Below are positions 57,377 to 64,000 of a stretch of DNA of 64,000 bases, piece after piece. The DNA is taken from positions 1,823,501-1,887,500 of the forward strand of contig NZ_WTYR01000001.1 of NCBI RefSeq assembly GCF_009827575.1, in the 5' to 3' direction. Numbering within the stretch: position 1 is the first letter of the stretch; every line of letters begins with the position of its first letter. The DNA is from Alteriqipengyuania halimionae. GTDB taxonomy: Bacteria > Pseudomonadota > Alphaproteobacteria > Sphingomonadales > Sphingomonadaceae. Under the pieces are notes generated by a model, which was not told the DNA's origin, ran no database searches, and worked only from the letters and a program-made list of their open reading frames with translations. The position numbers were made by a program, and so were the translations under genes.

Positions 57377-57730
57377 TCAGGTGAAGGTCGCTTTGGCCTC
57401 TGCGGAAACGGGTGCTCCGCCTTCGACATCCCATTTGCGCGGCGGGATCGGCTCGCTGTTCGCGGGCGCTCCTTCTTGTGCGCGGCGCGCTTCCTTCTCC
57501 TCGCGCTGTTTCGCACGGTCGGGCTGCTCACGGCGTTCGGCGCGTTCGCGTGACCGCATGTCTGCCTGCCTCTGCTGATCCGGATCGGACGGCGGCATCG
57601 GCGCGGAGCGTGCCCCGCTGAAGGGATTGTAACGGTGTGCGCCACCATAGCCCAGGATCCCATCCAAGTCGCAGGCCATGGTCTGCGTGGGGGCGAGAAG
57701 AAGGGCCGCGAAAATGGTTTTACGATACAT
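57377..57730 (-). CDS. small secreted protein heading the Zur-type operon
   Basis: The 117-residue protein has a signal peptide (MYRKTIFAALLLAPTQTMA) followed by CDLDGILGYGGAHRYNPFSGA. A highly charged Arg/Glu/Gln-rich helical region (about 50-90) comes next. I do not recognise a named domain. Its position as first gene before an ABC pair and DUF3299 matches the place where zinc-binding periplasmic proteins such as DUF2796/ZrgA sit in other species, but it shows no such homology by eye. The start is 14 bp after a palindromic Zur-like site. Confidence 0.75.
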   Translation of the reverse strand: MYRKTIFAALLLAPTQTMACDLDGILGYGGAHRYNPFSGARSAPMPPSDPDQQRQADMRSRERAERREQPDRAKQREEKEARRAQEGAPANSEPIPPRKWDVEGGAPVSAEAKATFT

Positions 57731-57743
57731 AGGCCACCTTTGT

Positions 57744-57762
57744 GATGTTATACTGTATCATC
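57744..57762 (-). promoter_or_regulatory. candidate Zur box
   Basis: GATGTTATACTGTATCATC is an imperfect palindrome and resembles alphaproteobacterial Zur sites (TGTTATA-N-TATAACA type). It sits just before the start codon of the small secreted protein, where it would cover the promoter. This predicts repression by zinc-loaded Zur and expression of the five-gene operon under zinc limitation. Confidence 0.6.
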
Positions 57763-58066
57763 TGCTGCTCGCTTTGCAACACGAGATTTCGCCCCCCAGC
57801 CGCCTGGCGGCCGACAGGGAGTCGGAGGGCGTTCCGTGTCGCGCCGCAAGCCCGTTCGACCAACGACAATCGCGTTGCGAGAGATCACGCGGTGCCGGCT
57901 GCGATCGCTGCCGAGGGCATCGCGCAGACGCGAAATTTTAGACGCAACTCTTCGCGGCGCTTCGATGGGCCGGAGCTGACGCTCAGCGAACGACGCCAAC
58001 CTGATCCTGCTATCATCGCACCCATCACATTCGGAGCTGTGCCGCCCAAATTGCTCGGTCGGTAAG
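57763..58066. other. non-coding gap upstream of the zinc-type operon
   Basis: The roughly 300 bp between the Zur-like site and the TolC stop contain no convincing gene, RNA or strong terminator. A short CCGCCTGGCGG palindrome lies near 57800. It presumably holds the promoter of the operon and the end of the efflux transcript. Confidence 0.4.
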
Positions 58067-59449
58067 CTAAGATGAACTCGGAATCGAAGTGCCGCCATTG
58101 TCGCTGGCGGCCGCCATATGAAGCGCGATGAATGCGTTTGCGAGGTCGGCTTCGTTGTCGAGCAGCGATTGTCGGCTGGAAATCAACTGGCGCTGTGCGT
58201 CGAGCACATCGAATAGCGAGGCGAGGCCTTCACGATAGAGCGCATTCGATTGACCCAGCGCGGTTTCGCTCTGCTCAATCGCTTCGGCAAGAGCTTCGGC
58301 GCGCTGTCGGTATGCGTCGATCGCGGTCAGTGCATTCTCCGCTTCGCCTAGAGCTTCCAAGAAAGTCTGGCGGTATTCGGCGAGGCTGGCATCGAGCTCG
58401 GCCCGCGCTGCGTCAACCTCGGCACGGCGCCTCCCTCCATCGAACAGCGGCAGGTCGAGCGCCGCACCCAGACTGGCCAGGAACTGCGAAAACACCCCTC
58501 CCACCGTGCCGTCGCCGATAAGGATCGACCCCGGTACGACCAATGAGGGCCTGAGGTCGGCCTGCTCTATTCCCACCCGGGCTGCGGCTGCGGCGAGCCT
58601 GGCCTCGGCTGCCAGCACGTCTCCCCTACGCCGCAGCAAATTGGCAGGACCGCCGATGGGAGGGCCTTGGCCATAGTCGGGAATCGTGGAACGCCCGCCA
58701 GGCGGCGCGATTACCAGACGGCCCGGCGTTTCACCAAGCAGTACCGCGAGAGCATTCTCCGCCTGTCCGCGGGCAATCTCGATCAGGCCAAGCCGCGCCT
58801 GAGTTTGCGCCAGGTCGGCTGCGGCGCGACGGACATCGAGATTGGCAGAGAGCCCCGCTTCGAAGCGTAATGTCACGATGCGCAGCGTCTGGCGCTGCAA
58901 ATTGGTCGATTCCTCCAGCAGTGCAAGCTGAGCGCCGGTGCGGCGGTACTCTACGTATTGCGAGGCAATCGCCGCGGCAACCAAGCGTCGCTGATCGGCG
59001 CGAAGGTAATCCGCCTCGGCATAGCGGGCGGCTGCAGCGCGGATTTCCGCTCTGAGCCGACCCGAGAAATCGGGGTCAAAACTGCCGAAAAGGCCAGCGC
59101 TTGCAGTGGAGCGCGCACCCCCATCGTCCAGCTCCACGCCTGCTTCGGCGGCGCCGTCGACCGATGGCAGCCGGTCGGCACGTTCTGCCTCCAACAATGC
59201 CTCGGCAGCACGCAGCCGGTCCCGCGCCACAATGATGTCGAGATTGGCGGCGAGGCCGCGCGCGATCAATTCGTCTAGGACCGGGTCTGAAAAGGCCTGC
59301 CACCAAAGCGCGTCGGCACCTGCGGGCGGCAGGTCGGCGGCGTACGCTGCGGGCGCATCGATTGCCGCTTCTGGCACATTGATGGTCGTTGTCGCGCATC
59401 CGGCAAGTACCAGAGACGGTAATGATAGAAAGGCAACGCCCCGCATCAT
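58067..59449 (-). CDS. outer-membrane efflux lipoprotein, TolC/NodT (OprM-like) family
   Basis: The 460-residue protein has a lipobox (LVLAGC, Cys18) and two outer-membrane-efflux repeats. It includes LWWQAFSDPVLDELIARGLAANLD (in two blocks), which opens NodT-type proteins, and GLASLFDVLDAQRQL near the end. It forms the outer-membrane duct of the RND pump encoded upstream, and its start overlaps the pump gene's stop by four bases. Confidence 0.92.
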   Translation of the reverse strand: MMRGVAFLSLPSLVLAGCATTTINVPEAAIDAPAAYAADLPPAGADALWWQAFSDPVLDELIARGLAANLDIIVARDRLRAAEALLEAERADRLPSVDGAAEAGVELDDGGARSTASAGLFGSFDPDFSGRLRAEIRAAAARYAEADYLRADQRRLVAAAIASQYVEYRRTGAQLALLEESTNLQRQTLRIVTLRFEAGLSANLDVRRAAADLAQTQARLGLIEIARGQAENALAVLLGETPGRLVIAPPGGRSTIPDYGQGPPIGGPANLLRRRGDVLAAEARLAAAAARVGIEQADLRPSLVVPGSILIGDGTVGGVFSQFLASLGAALDLPLFDGGRRRAEVDAARAELDASLAEYRQTFLEALGEAENALTAIDAYRQRAEALAEAIEQSETALGQSNALYREGLASLFDVLDAQRQLISSRQSLLDNEADLANAFIALHMAAASDNGGTSIPSSS

Positions 59450-62400
59450 GCAGGCGCCATCGTCATGTCTTCGTCGACATCATCGATTTCTTCCTGAAGC
59501 TTGGCGAGGTCGACGCTGCGTGGCTGGCCGAAGCGAGCTATGCCGAGGTAGATCATTGGCGTTAGGAAAAGGGTGAAGAAACCTGCGATACCTAGCCCTC
59601 CGAAGATCACCCAGCCGATCGACTGGCGAGCCTCCGCCCCTGCGCCGGAGGCCAGTATCAGTGGGACAGCGCCCAGAACAGTCGATATGAGCGTCATCGC
59701 GATGGGCCGCAGGCGGATCGCTGCCGCCTCCTCGACCGCCTGGCGAACATCACGTCCTTGATGCCGCAACTGGTCGGCAAATTCGACGATGAGTATTCCG
59801 TTCTTCGCCATCAGTCCGATCAGCATCACCAGACCGATCTGCGAATAGATGTTGAGCGATATGCCCGAGAGAAACAGCGCAAGGATCGCCGCAGCGAGCG
59901 CGAATGGCACCGTCAACAGCACCACCAGAGCGCTCGTCACGCTTTCGAACTGCGCGACCAATACCAAGAACACGATGACCAAGGCGAACATGTAGGTCAG
60001 GAGGACATCGTCCGAGGTCTCCTCGAGGCTTTCGGCCTCTCCCTGTAGCAACATGTCGATATCGCTCGCGATTGCTTCTGCGGACAGGCGTTCGATTTCT
60101 TCGACCGCTTCCTGCAGCGGCCTACCCTCTTCGATGTCCGCGGACACCTCGATAGCGCGTCGCTGCTCGGTTCGGTCGAGTTCGGCGGCAACACCCTGTT
60201 CGACGATCTCGGTAATGGTCGACATCGGCACCAGCGCGCGACTTTCGGTGCGGACATAAAGGTTGCGAAGGTCGGAAGGGTTGGTGACCGTCTCGGCTTG
60301 GGAGGTCAGGAAAATCGGCACCGCCTGGTCGCCCACATTGAGGTCGACGATATCGTCCCCTCCCACCATCGCGCGCAGCGTTTGCGCGACATCGTCCAGA
60401 TCTACGCCAAGGTCGGCGGCCCGCTGGCGGTCGATGCGGATCGACAGCTGCGGCTGCGTGGGTTGGTACGAGATGTCCGGATTTGAGAGGATGCTGGAGT
60501 CGGTATCGATCGCCTCGGAGAGCGCGAGCGCGGAGCGATAGATATTGTCGTATTCGCCTCCGGTCAGCGCTACCTCGATACTGCCACCTCCGCCGCCACC
60601 GAAGCTCAGGGTACCACGCCCGCGCGCATTGGTTCGCGACCCGGGGATATCACCGAGCGGCTCGTTCAACTCCTCTACGATCTCGGTCTGGCTGCGATCG
60701 CGATCGCCCCAGTCCGACAGCTGGGCTGTCACCCGGACGCGATTGGGATCGTAGCGCCCCACGATCGAGAACGTGCTCTGTATTTCGCCGCTGTCGAGGT
60801 AGGGCTGAAGGACCATTTCTATCTCGTCGAGTTCGCGATCCATGAAATCCAGGCCGACGCCATCGGGCCCGGTCGCATCGACCTCGATCACCCCGCGATC
60901 CTCGTCCGGCACAAGCTCGCTGTCGAGCTGGAAGAAGAGCAGACCGCTGAGCGCTGCGACGGCGACGGCACTGCCGATCACCACCTTGCCACGGTCCAGG
61001 CACCATCCCAGCGCCGAGGTGTAGCGCTCACGCATCCGACCGCCCCAACTCGCAAGACGATCCGTCTCGTCTTCCGCGCTCCTCAAGTCGAATTTCGCCG
61101 AAAGAGCGGGAATTAGCGACAAGGCAACGAACGAAGAGATGAGAACGGCTACCGACAGGACAAAGCCGAATTCACGAAACAAACGCCCCGCTTCGGATGG
61201 AAGGAAACTGATCGGGAGGAAAACCGAGATGAGCACGGCGGTGGTTGCGACGACGGCGAAAAAGACCTGCCGCGTTCCGACAACCGCAGCGGCGCGCCGA
61301 CCCAGACCCTTGTTCTGCAACCGCTGGTTGTTCTCGAGTACTACAATGGCGTCGTCGACAATCAGGCCAGTAGCGAGGACGAGGGCGAGCAGGGTAAGTA
61401 GGTTGATCGAAAAGCCCATCAGCCAGATCCCTGCCAGAACCCCGACCAAGGCGACCGGAATGGTCGTGCTGGGGATAATTGTCGCCCTCCAGGCGCGGAA
61501 AAACACCAGCATGGTTCCGACCACAACAAGGATCGTAAAGCCCAACGTTATCAGGACCTCGCGAACCGAAATCTCGATGAAATCAGCATCGTCCGAGACG
61601 ACGGTGATCGCAATGCCCTCGTACCGTGCATTGACCCGCTCGACAGAGGCACGGATCGAGTTCGAGATTTCAATGGTATTCGAGCTGGCCTGCCGCACCA
61701 CCCCAAGACCGACGATCGGCCGACCGTCGAGCCGCACGAAATTGGTGGCATCGGCCGGTGCAAGGGTCACCTCGGCGACATCCCCCACTCGCGTTGTACC
61801 AGCCACGATTACCTCGCGTACCAGCTCCGGATTAGTCGCGCTGGCGTCTGCGCGCACCACGAGCTCCTGGGCATCCGACCGGAACGATCCGACCGGGACG
61901 TCATATGGTGCGCGCTCCAAGGCGGTGGACACGTCGCTTATCGTCAGGCCGAAGCGGTTAAGACGCGCAGGATCGACCGAGACGCGCATCTGCAGGGCGC
62001 GGGTGCCAAACTGCCCGATACTGGCAACGCCCTCGGCCGTCAGCAACTCGGGGACAACGTCATTCTCGACCACGCCCGTCAGTTCCGCTTCGCCATATAG
62101 GTCGCTGGATACGGCCAAGATCATGATCGGCTGCGCGTCGGCATCGGCCTTGACGATGTTGACCTGTTCGACCCGGTCTGGGAGGTCGCGCGTGACACGG
62201 CTGACCGCCTCGCGGACGTCCGATGCAGCGGTATCGAGATCCACCCCGGGATTGAATTCGGCGCGGATGCGGGTGTTGTTCTCTTCGCTGGAGGAGCGAA
62301 TCTCGCGAACACCCGTGACGCGGGCGACGGCATCTTCGAGGACGCTGGTCACCTCGCTGTCCATTGTTTCCGGTGCGGCACCGGGCAACGATGCCGAGAC

Positions 62401-62550
62401 AGAAACGATCGGTCGATCGACATTCGGGAGTTCGCGGACCTCAATCCCGGCAAAGGCAGCAAGCCCTGCAATAACGATCAGAAGATTGAGCACGCCTACC
62501 AGCAGCGGTCGTTTAACCGCTAGCATCGGTAAATCGGATTTATCCGCCAT
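59446..62550 (-). CDS. RND efflux transporter, inner-membrane pump subunit
   Basis: The 1034-residue proton-driven exporter has the twelve-helix HAE-1 layout with two large periplasmic loops. VRELPNVDRPIVSVSA marks the N-terminus. ATGLIVDDAIVVLENNQR is the helix-4 proton-relay region with paired Asp residues, and LMAKNGILIVEFADQLR lies in helix 11. The sequence resembles the MexK/MdtBC-like branch. The start at 62550 overlaps the end of the adaptor gene by 11 bp. The substrate range is unknown. Confidence 0.94.
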   Translation of the reverse strand: MADKSDLPMLAVKRPLLVGVLNLLIVIAGLAAFAGIEVRELPNVDRPIVSVSASLPGAAPETMDSEVTSVLEDAVARVTGVREIRSSSEENNTRIRAEFNPGVDLDTAASDVREAVSRVTRDLPDRVEQVNIVKADADAQPIMILAVSSDLYGEAELTGVVENDVVPELLTAEGVASIGQFGTRALQMRVSVDPARLNRFGLTISDVSTALERAPYDVPVGSFRSDAQELVVRADASATNPELVREVIVAGTTRVGDVAEVTLAPADATNFVRLDGRPIVGLGVVRQASSNTIEISNSIRASVERVNARYEGIAITVVSDDADFIEISVREVLITLGFTILVVVGTMLVFFRAWRATIIPSTTIPVALVGVLAGIWLMGFSINLLTLLALVLATGLIVDDAIVVLENNQRLQNKGLGRRAAAVVGTRQVFFAVVATTAVLISVFLPISFLPSEAGRLFREFGFVLSVAVLISSFVALSLIPALSAKFDLRSAEDETDRLASWGGRMRERYTSALGWCLDRGKVVIGSAVAVAALSGLLFFQLDSELVPDEDRGVIEVDATGPDGVGLDFMDRELDEIEMVLQPYLDSGEIQSTFSIVGRYDPNRVRVTAQLSDWGDRDRSQTEIVEELNEPLGDIPGSRTNARGRGTLSFGGGGGGSIEVALTGGEYDNIYRSALALSEAIDTDSSILSNPDISYQPTQPQLSIRIDRQRAADLGVDLDDVAQTLRAMVGGDDIVDLNVGDQAVPIFLTSQAETVTNPSDLRNLYVRTESRALVPMSTITEIVEQGVAAELDRTEQRRAIEVSADIEEGRPLQEAVEEIERLSAEAIASDIDMLLQGEAESLEETSDDVLLTYMFALVIVFLVLVAQFESVTSALVVLLTVPFALAAAILALFLSGISLNIYSQIGLVMLIGLMAKNGILIVEFADQLRHQGRDVRQAVEEAAAIRLRPIAMTLISTVLGAVPLILASGAGAEARQSIGWVIFGGLGIAGFFTLFLTPMIYLGIARFGQPRSVDLAKLQEEIDDVDEDMTMAPA

Positions 62551-63628
62551 TGGCGGCTGTTCCGTTCTCGGCCGGCCGCAATTCGACATCGGCCTTTGGC
62601 GGTCCGTTGCGCTGCACCAGGCGGATCGACTGACCGTCTCTAACTTTCTGCACACCCTCGACAATGACGCGGTCGCGCGGTGTCAGTCGTCCATCGACCA
62701 GTGCCAACCCTTCGCGGCGAGAGGTGATCGTCACCGGCACGCGCACGGCCTTGCCATCGCGGACCACGAAGAGATGCGCCCCTTCTCCGCCCCAGACAAT
62801 GGCTTCCTCGGCTACGGATGGCCTGCTGACGTCGTTCCGCGTAAATGCGACGCGAAAACTCATGCCGGGGCGAAAGCGATCTTTCGAGTTTTCAATCATC
62901 GCGCGCGCGATGAAGTTGCGGCTTTCGCTCGAGATACTCGAATCGGTAGAGATGATGCGTGCATCGATCGGATTGTCGGCGTCGGAAAACGCCGCCACTT
63001 GAACCACCTGTCCTTTGCGCAAGGCTGCGAACACCTCCTCGGGTGCCGGAAAGTCGATATACAGTCGGCTGCGCTGATCCAGCTGCGCAATGGGTGTTGA
63101 ATCGCCGACCCTGTCTCCCGGATCGATCTCGCTTAGCCCGATATGGCCCGAAAATGGCGCGCGAACGGTTCGGTCGTCCACGGCTGCCTGTGCTTGACGC
63201 AGAGCCACTCGGGCGGAAGCGAGCGCGGTCTCGCCCGCCTCGATCTGGCTTTCAGAGATCGCTCCGGTGTCCTCGATCCGGCGATAGCGCCCGAGAAGTT
63301 GCTCGGCCTCGCGAACCTGAACGCGCGCCGCATCGACCGCGAGCCGTTCCTGCCGCGCTTCCAATTCGAGGAGCGGCTGTCCCGATCGCACATAGTCGCC
63401 AGCCGAAAACATCACGCGGGTCACGCGTCCTGCGCTTTCAGGATAAATCTCGGCCGAGGTGACGGCACGAGCGGTGCCGATGGCTTCGACTTCCGTTTGC
63501 TCGGGCAGGAAGCGCACTACTTCTGCCACGACGGGAATGGCCTCTTCCGTGCGCTCTTCTTCTCCGGACGAGCAACCGGCCAGTAATGCAGCTCCGAGCA
63601 AAAAGAGCGTATGAATTTTGGAAGCCAT
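62540..63628 (-). CDS. RND efflux periplasmic adaptor lipoprotein (MFP)
   Basis: The 362-residue adaptor has a lipobox (LLAGC, Cys19), a biotinyl-lipoyl-like hairpin domain (VTSAEIYPESAGRV and TVRAPFSGHIG halves) flanking a coiled-coil hairpin (about 90-155), and a beta-barrel with DPGDRV. It links the pump to the TolC protein. An in-frame ATG 10 codons earlier (63658) is an alternative start, but 63628 places the lipoprotein signal at the N-terminus. It is the first gene of the three-gene operon. Confidence 0.92.
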   Translation of the reverse strand: MASKIHTLFLLGAALLAGCSSGEEERTEEAIPVVAEVVRFLPEQTEVEAIGTARAVTSAEIYPESAGRVTRVMFSAGDYVRSGQPLLELEARQERLAVDAARVQVREAEQLLGRYRRIEDTGAISESQIEAGETALASARVALRQAQAAVDDRTVRAPFSGHIGLSEIDPGDRVGDSTPIAQLDQRSRLYIDFPAPEEVFAALRKGQVVQVAAFSDADNPIDARIISTDSSISSESRNFIARAMIENSKDRFRPGMSFRVAFTRNDVSRPSVAEEAIVWGGEGAHLFVVRDGKAVRVPVTITSRREGLALVDGRLTPRDRVIVEGVQKVRDGQSIRLVQRNGPPKADVELRPAENGTAANGG

Positions 63629-63930
63629 GAAAGCGGACGTAGCTAGGTAGCCCAGCAATCAAAAGCCCAAACCGCGCTCGATTTCTGGCGAGTCCCGTTG
63701 AAGGTCAGCGGCCTAGCTTCCCTTTTCGCATGTCTACGTCTGGTTCTGACGAAGGTCGTAGTATCTTCGAATGTCCGAGATTGGGGCGCAAAGCTGACGG
63801 TCTGGGAAAGATCAGCCTGGCTTGCCGCAGACCATAGGATGCTCGTTCCGAAAACCGAAGAGCCGACGCGGAGATCGATAGAAAGTCTTCTTACGGAAAT
63901 TCTGCTTCCTATGTGCTTCCAGTGACCAAC
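63629..63930. other. intergenic region upstream of the RND operon
   Basis: About 300 bp hold no convincing gene. Base composition is lower in GC than the coding regions. It should contain the promoter of the efflux operon, but I see no clear -35/-10 pair and no regulator gene beside it. Confidence 0.4.
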
Positions 63931-63931
63931 G

Positions 63932-63970
63932 CAAAAAACCCCGCTGCAAGCAGCGGGGTGAGTTTCTTTT
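63932..63970 (-). terminator. intrinsic terminator after a minus-strand tRNA
   Basis: On the minus strand CCCCGCTGCTTGCAGCGGGG forms a perfect 8-bp stem with a 4-base loop and is followed directly by TTTTTTG. The other strand also has a T-rich tail (TTTCTTTT). It lies about 20 bp after the 3' end of the tRNA fragment at the right edge. Confidence 0.85.
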
Positions 63971-63988
63971 GGGTTCTCAAACGGACGA

Positions 63989-64000
63989 TGGTTGCGGGGG
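63989..64000 (-). tRNA. 3' end of a tRNA, probably tRNA-fMet (cut by the window edge)
   Basis: The last 12 bases read CCCCCGCAACCA on the minus strand, an acceptor-stem 3' half plus encoded CCA. This ending is that of bacterial initiator tRNA-fMet, and a strong terminator follows it. In many alphaproteobacteria tRNA-fMet closes the rRNA operon (after 5S), so an rrn operon may lie just beyond the window. Only 12 bases are visible, so another tRNA cannot be excluded. Confidence 0.6.

Noticed and set aside
63698..63925. 75-codon plus-strand frame near the right edge
   Set aside because: It has no ATG start or ribosome site and no recognisable protein features. The region is better read as non-coding upstream DNA.

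Overview
The window is high-GC chromosomal DNA from an alphaproteobacterium, most likely of the Sphingomonadales (Erythrobacteraceae type). The indicators are several large TonB-dependent receptors, one of the Xanthomonas/Caulobacter type; a flavin-dependent tryptophan-halogenase-family protein beside a sugar-uptake receptor; a complete Entner-Doudoroff gene run (zwf-pgl-edd-glk-eda); PutA without a DNA-binding domain; and a tRNA-fMet-like 3' end followed by a terminator at the right edge. No phage, IS element, CRISPR array, integrase or relaxase gene was seen. Taxonomy is an inference from gene content.

Layout. (1) 1-4221, minus strand: a TonB receptor, a small Nmad3-domain protein (a family predicted to act in nucleotide modification), an alpha-methylacyl-CoA racemase and a partial lipoprotein. 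(2) 4286-10159, plus: kynB-kynU (kynurenine breakdown), putA and a fatty-acid-hydroxylase-like membrane protein. (3) 10222-15097: a chemoreceptor without a periplasmic domain, then a convergent secreted TolB-propeller amidohydrolase. (4) 15195-20114: two glycosyltransferases of the rSAM-associated (arsenosugar-type) pair, an SDR enzyme on the minus strand, a MerA-like disulfide reductase and a radical SAM protein. Two copies of a double-hairpin GC-rich repeat lie in its convergent gaps. (5) 20292-37284: a carbohydrate locus. A tryptophan-halogenase-like gene and a TonB receptor diverge from a region with AACGTT palindromes. A LacI regulator, an MFS transporter, a GH3 glucosidase lipoprotein and a FucP-type sugar transporter follow, then all enzymes taking glucose to pyruvate plus glyceraldehyde-3-phosphate. 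The inferred flow is oligosaccharide uptake, periplasmic hydrolysis, hexose import, then glk-zwf-pgl-edd-eda.

(6) 37331-40983: ppk1-ppx, preceded by a near-perfect Pho box. (7) 41125-48952: a compact VirB-type type IV secretion operon (SLT/B1, B2, B3, B4, B6, B9, B10, B11) without recognisable B5, B7, B8, VirD4 or relaxase genes. (8) 48960-54082, minus: a coiled-coil membrane protein, a serine-hydrolase lipoprotein, a membrane-anchored XRE regulator and an aspartyl-protease/PDZ protein. (9) 54220-57730, minus: an operon headed by a palindromic Zur-box-like site. It encodes a small secreted protein, an ABC ATPase, a FtsX/MacB-type permease with a histidine-rich loop, a DUF3299 protein and a shortened DUF1826 protein. 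It looks like a non-ZnuABC zinc-starvation system. (10) 58067-63628, minus: a tripartite RND efflux pump (adaptor, pump, TolC). (11) The right edge holds an intrinsic terminator and the last 12 bases of a minus-strand tRNA, probably tRNA-fMet and possibly the tail of an rRNA operon.

The most promising material for new biology is the Zur-type operon with its His-rich permease and odd DUF1826 protein. Next come the Nmad3 gene tied to a TonB receptor, the radical SAM/transferase/reductase neighbourhood, the halogenase inside a sugar regulon, and the stripped-down type IV secretion operon.
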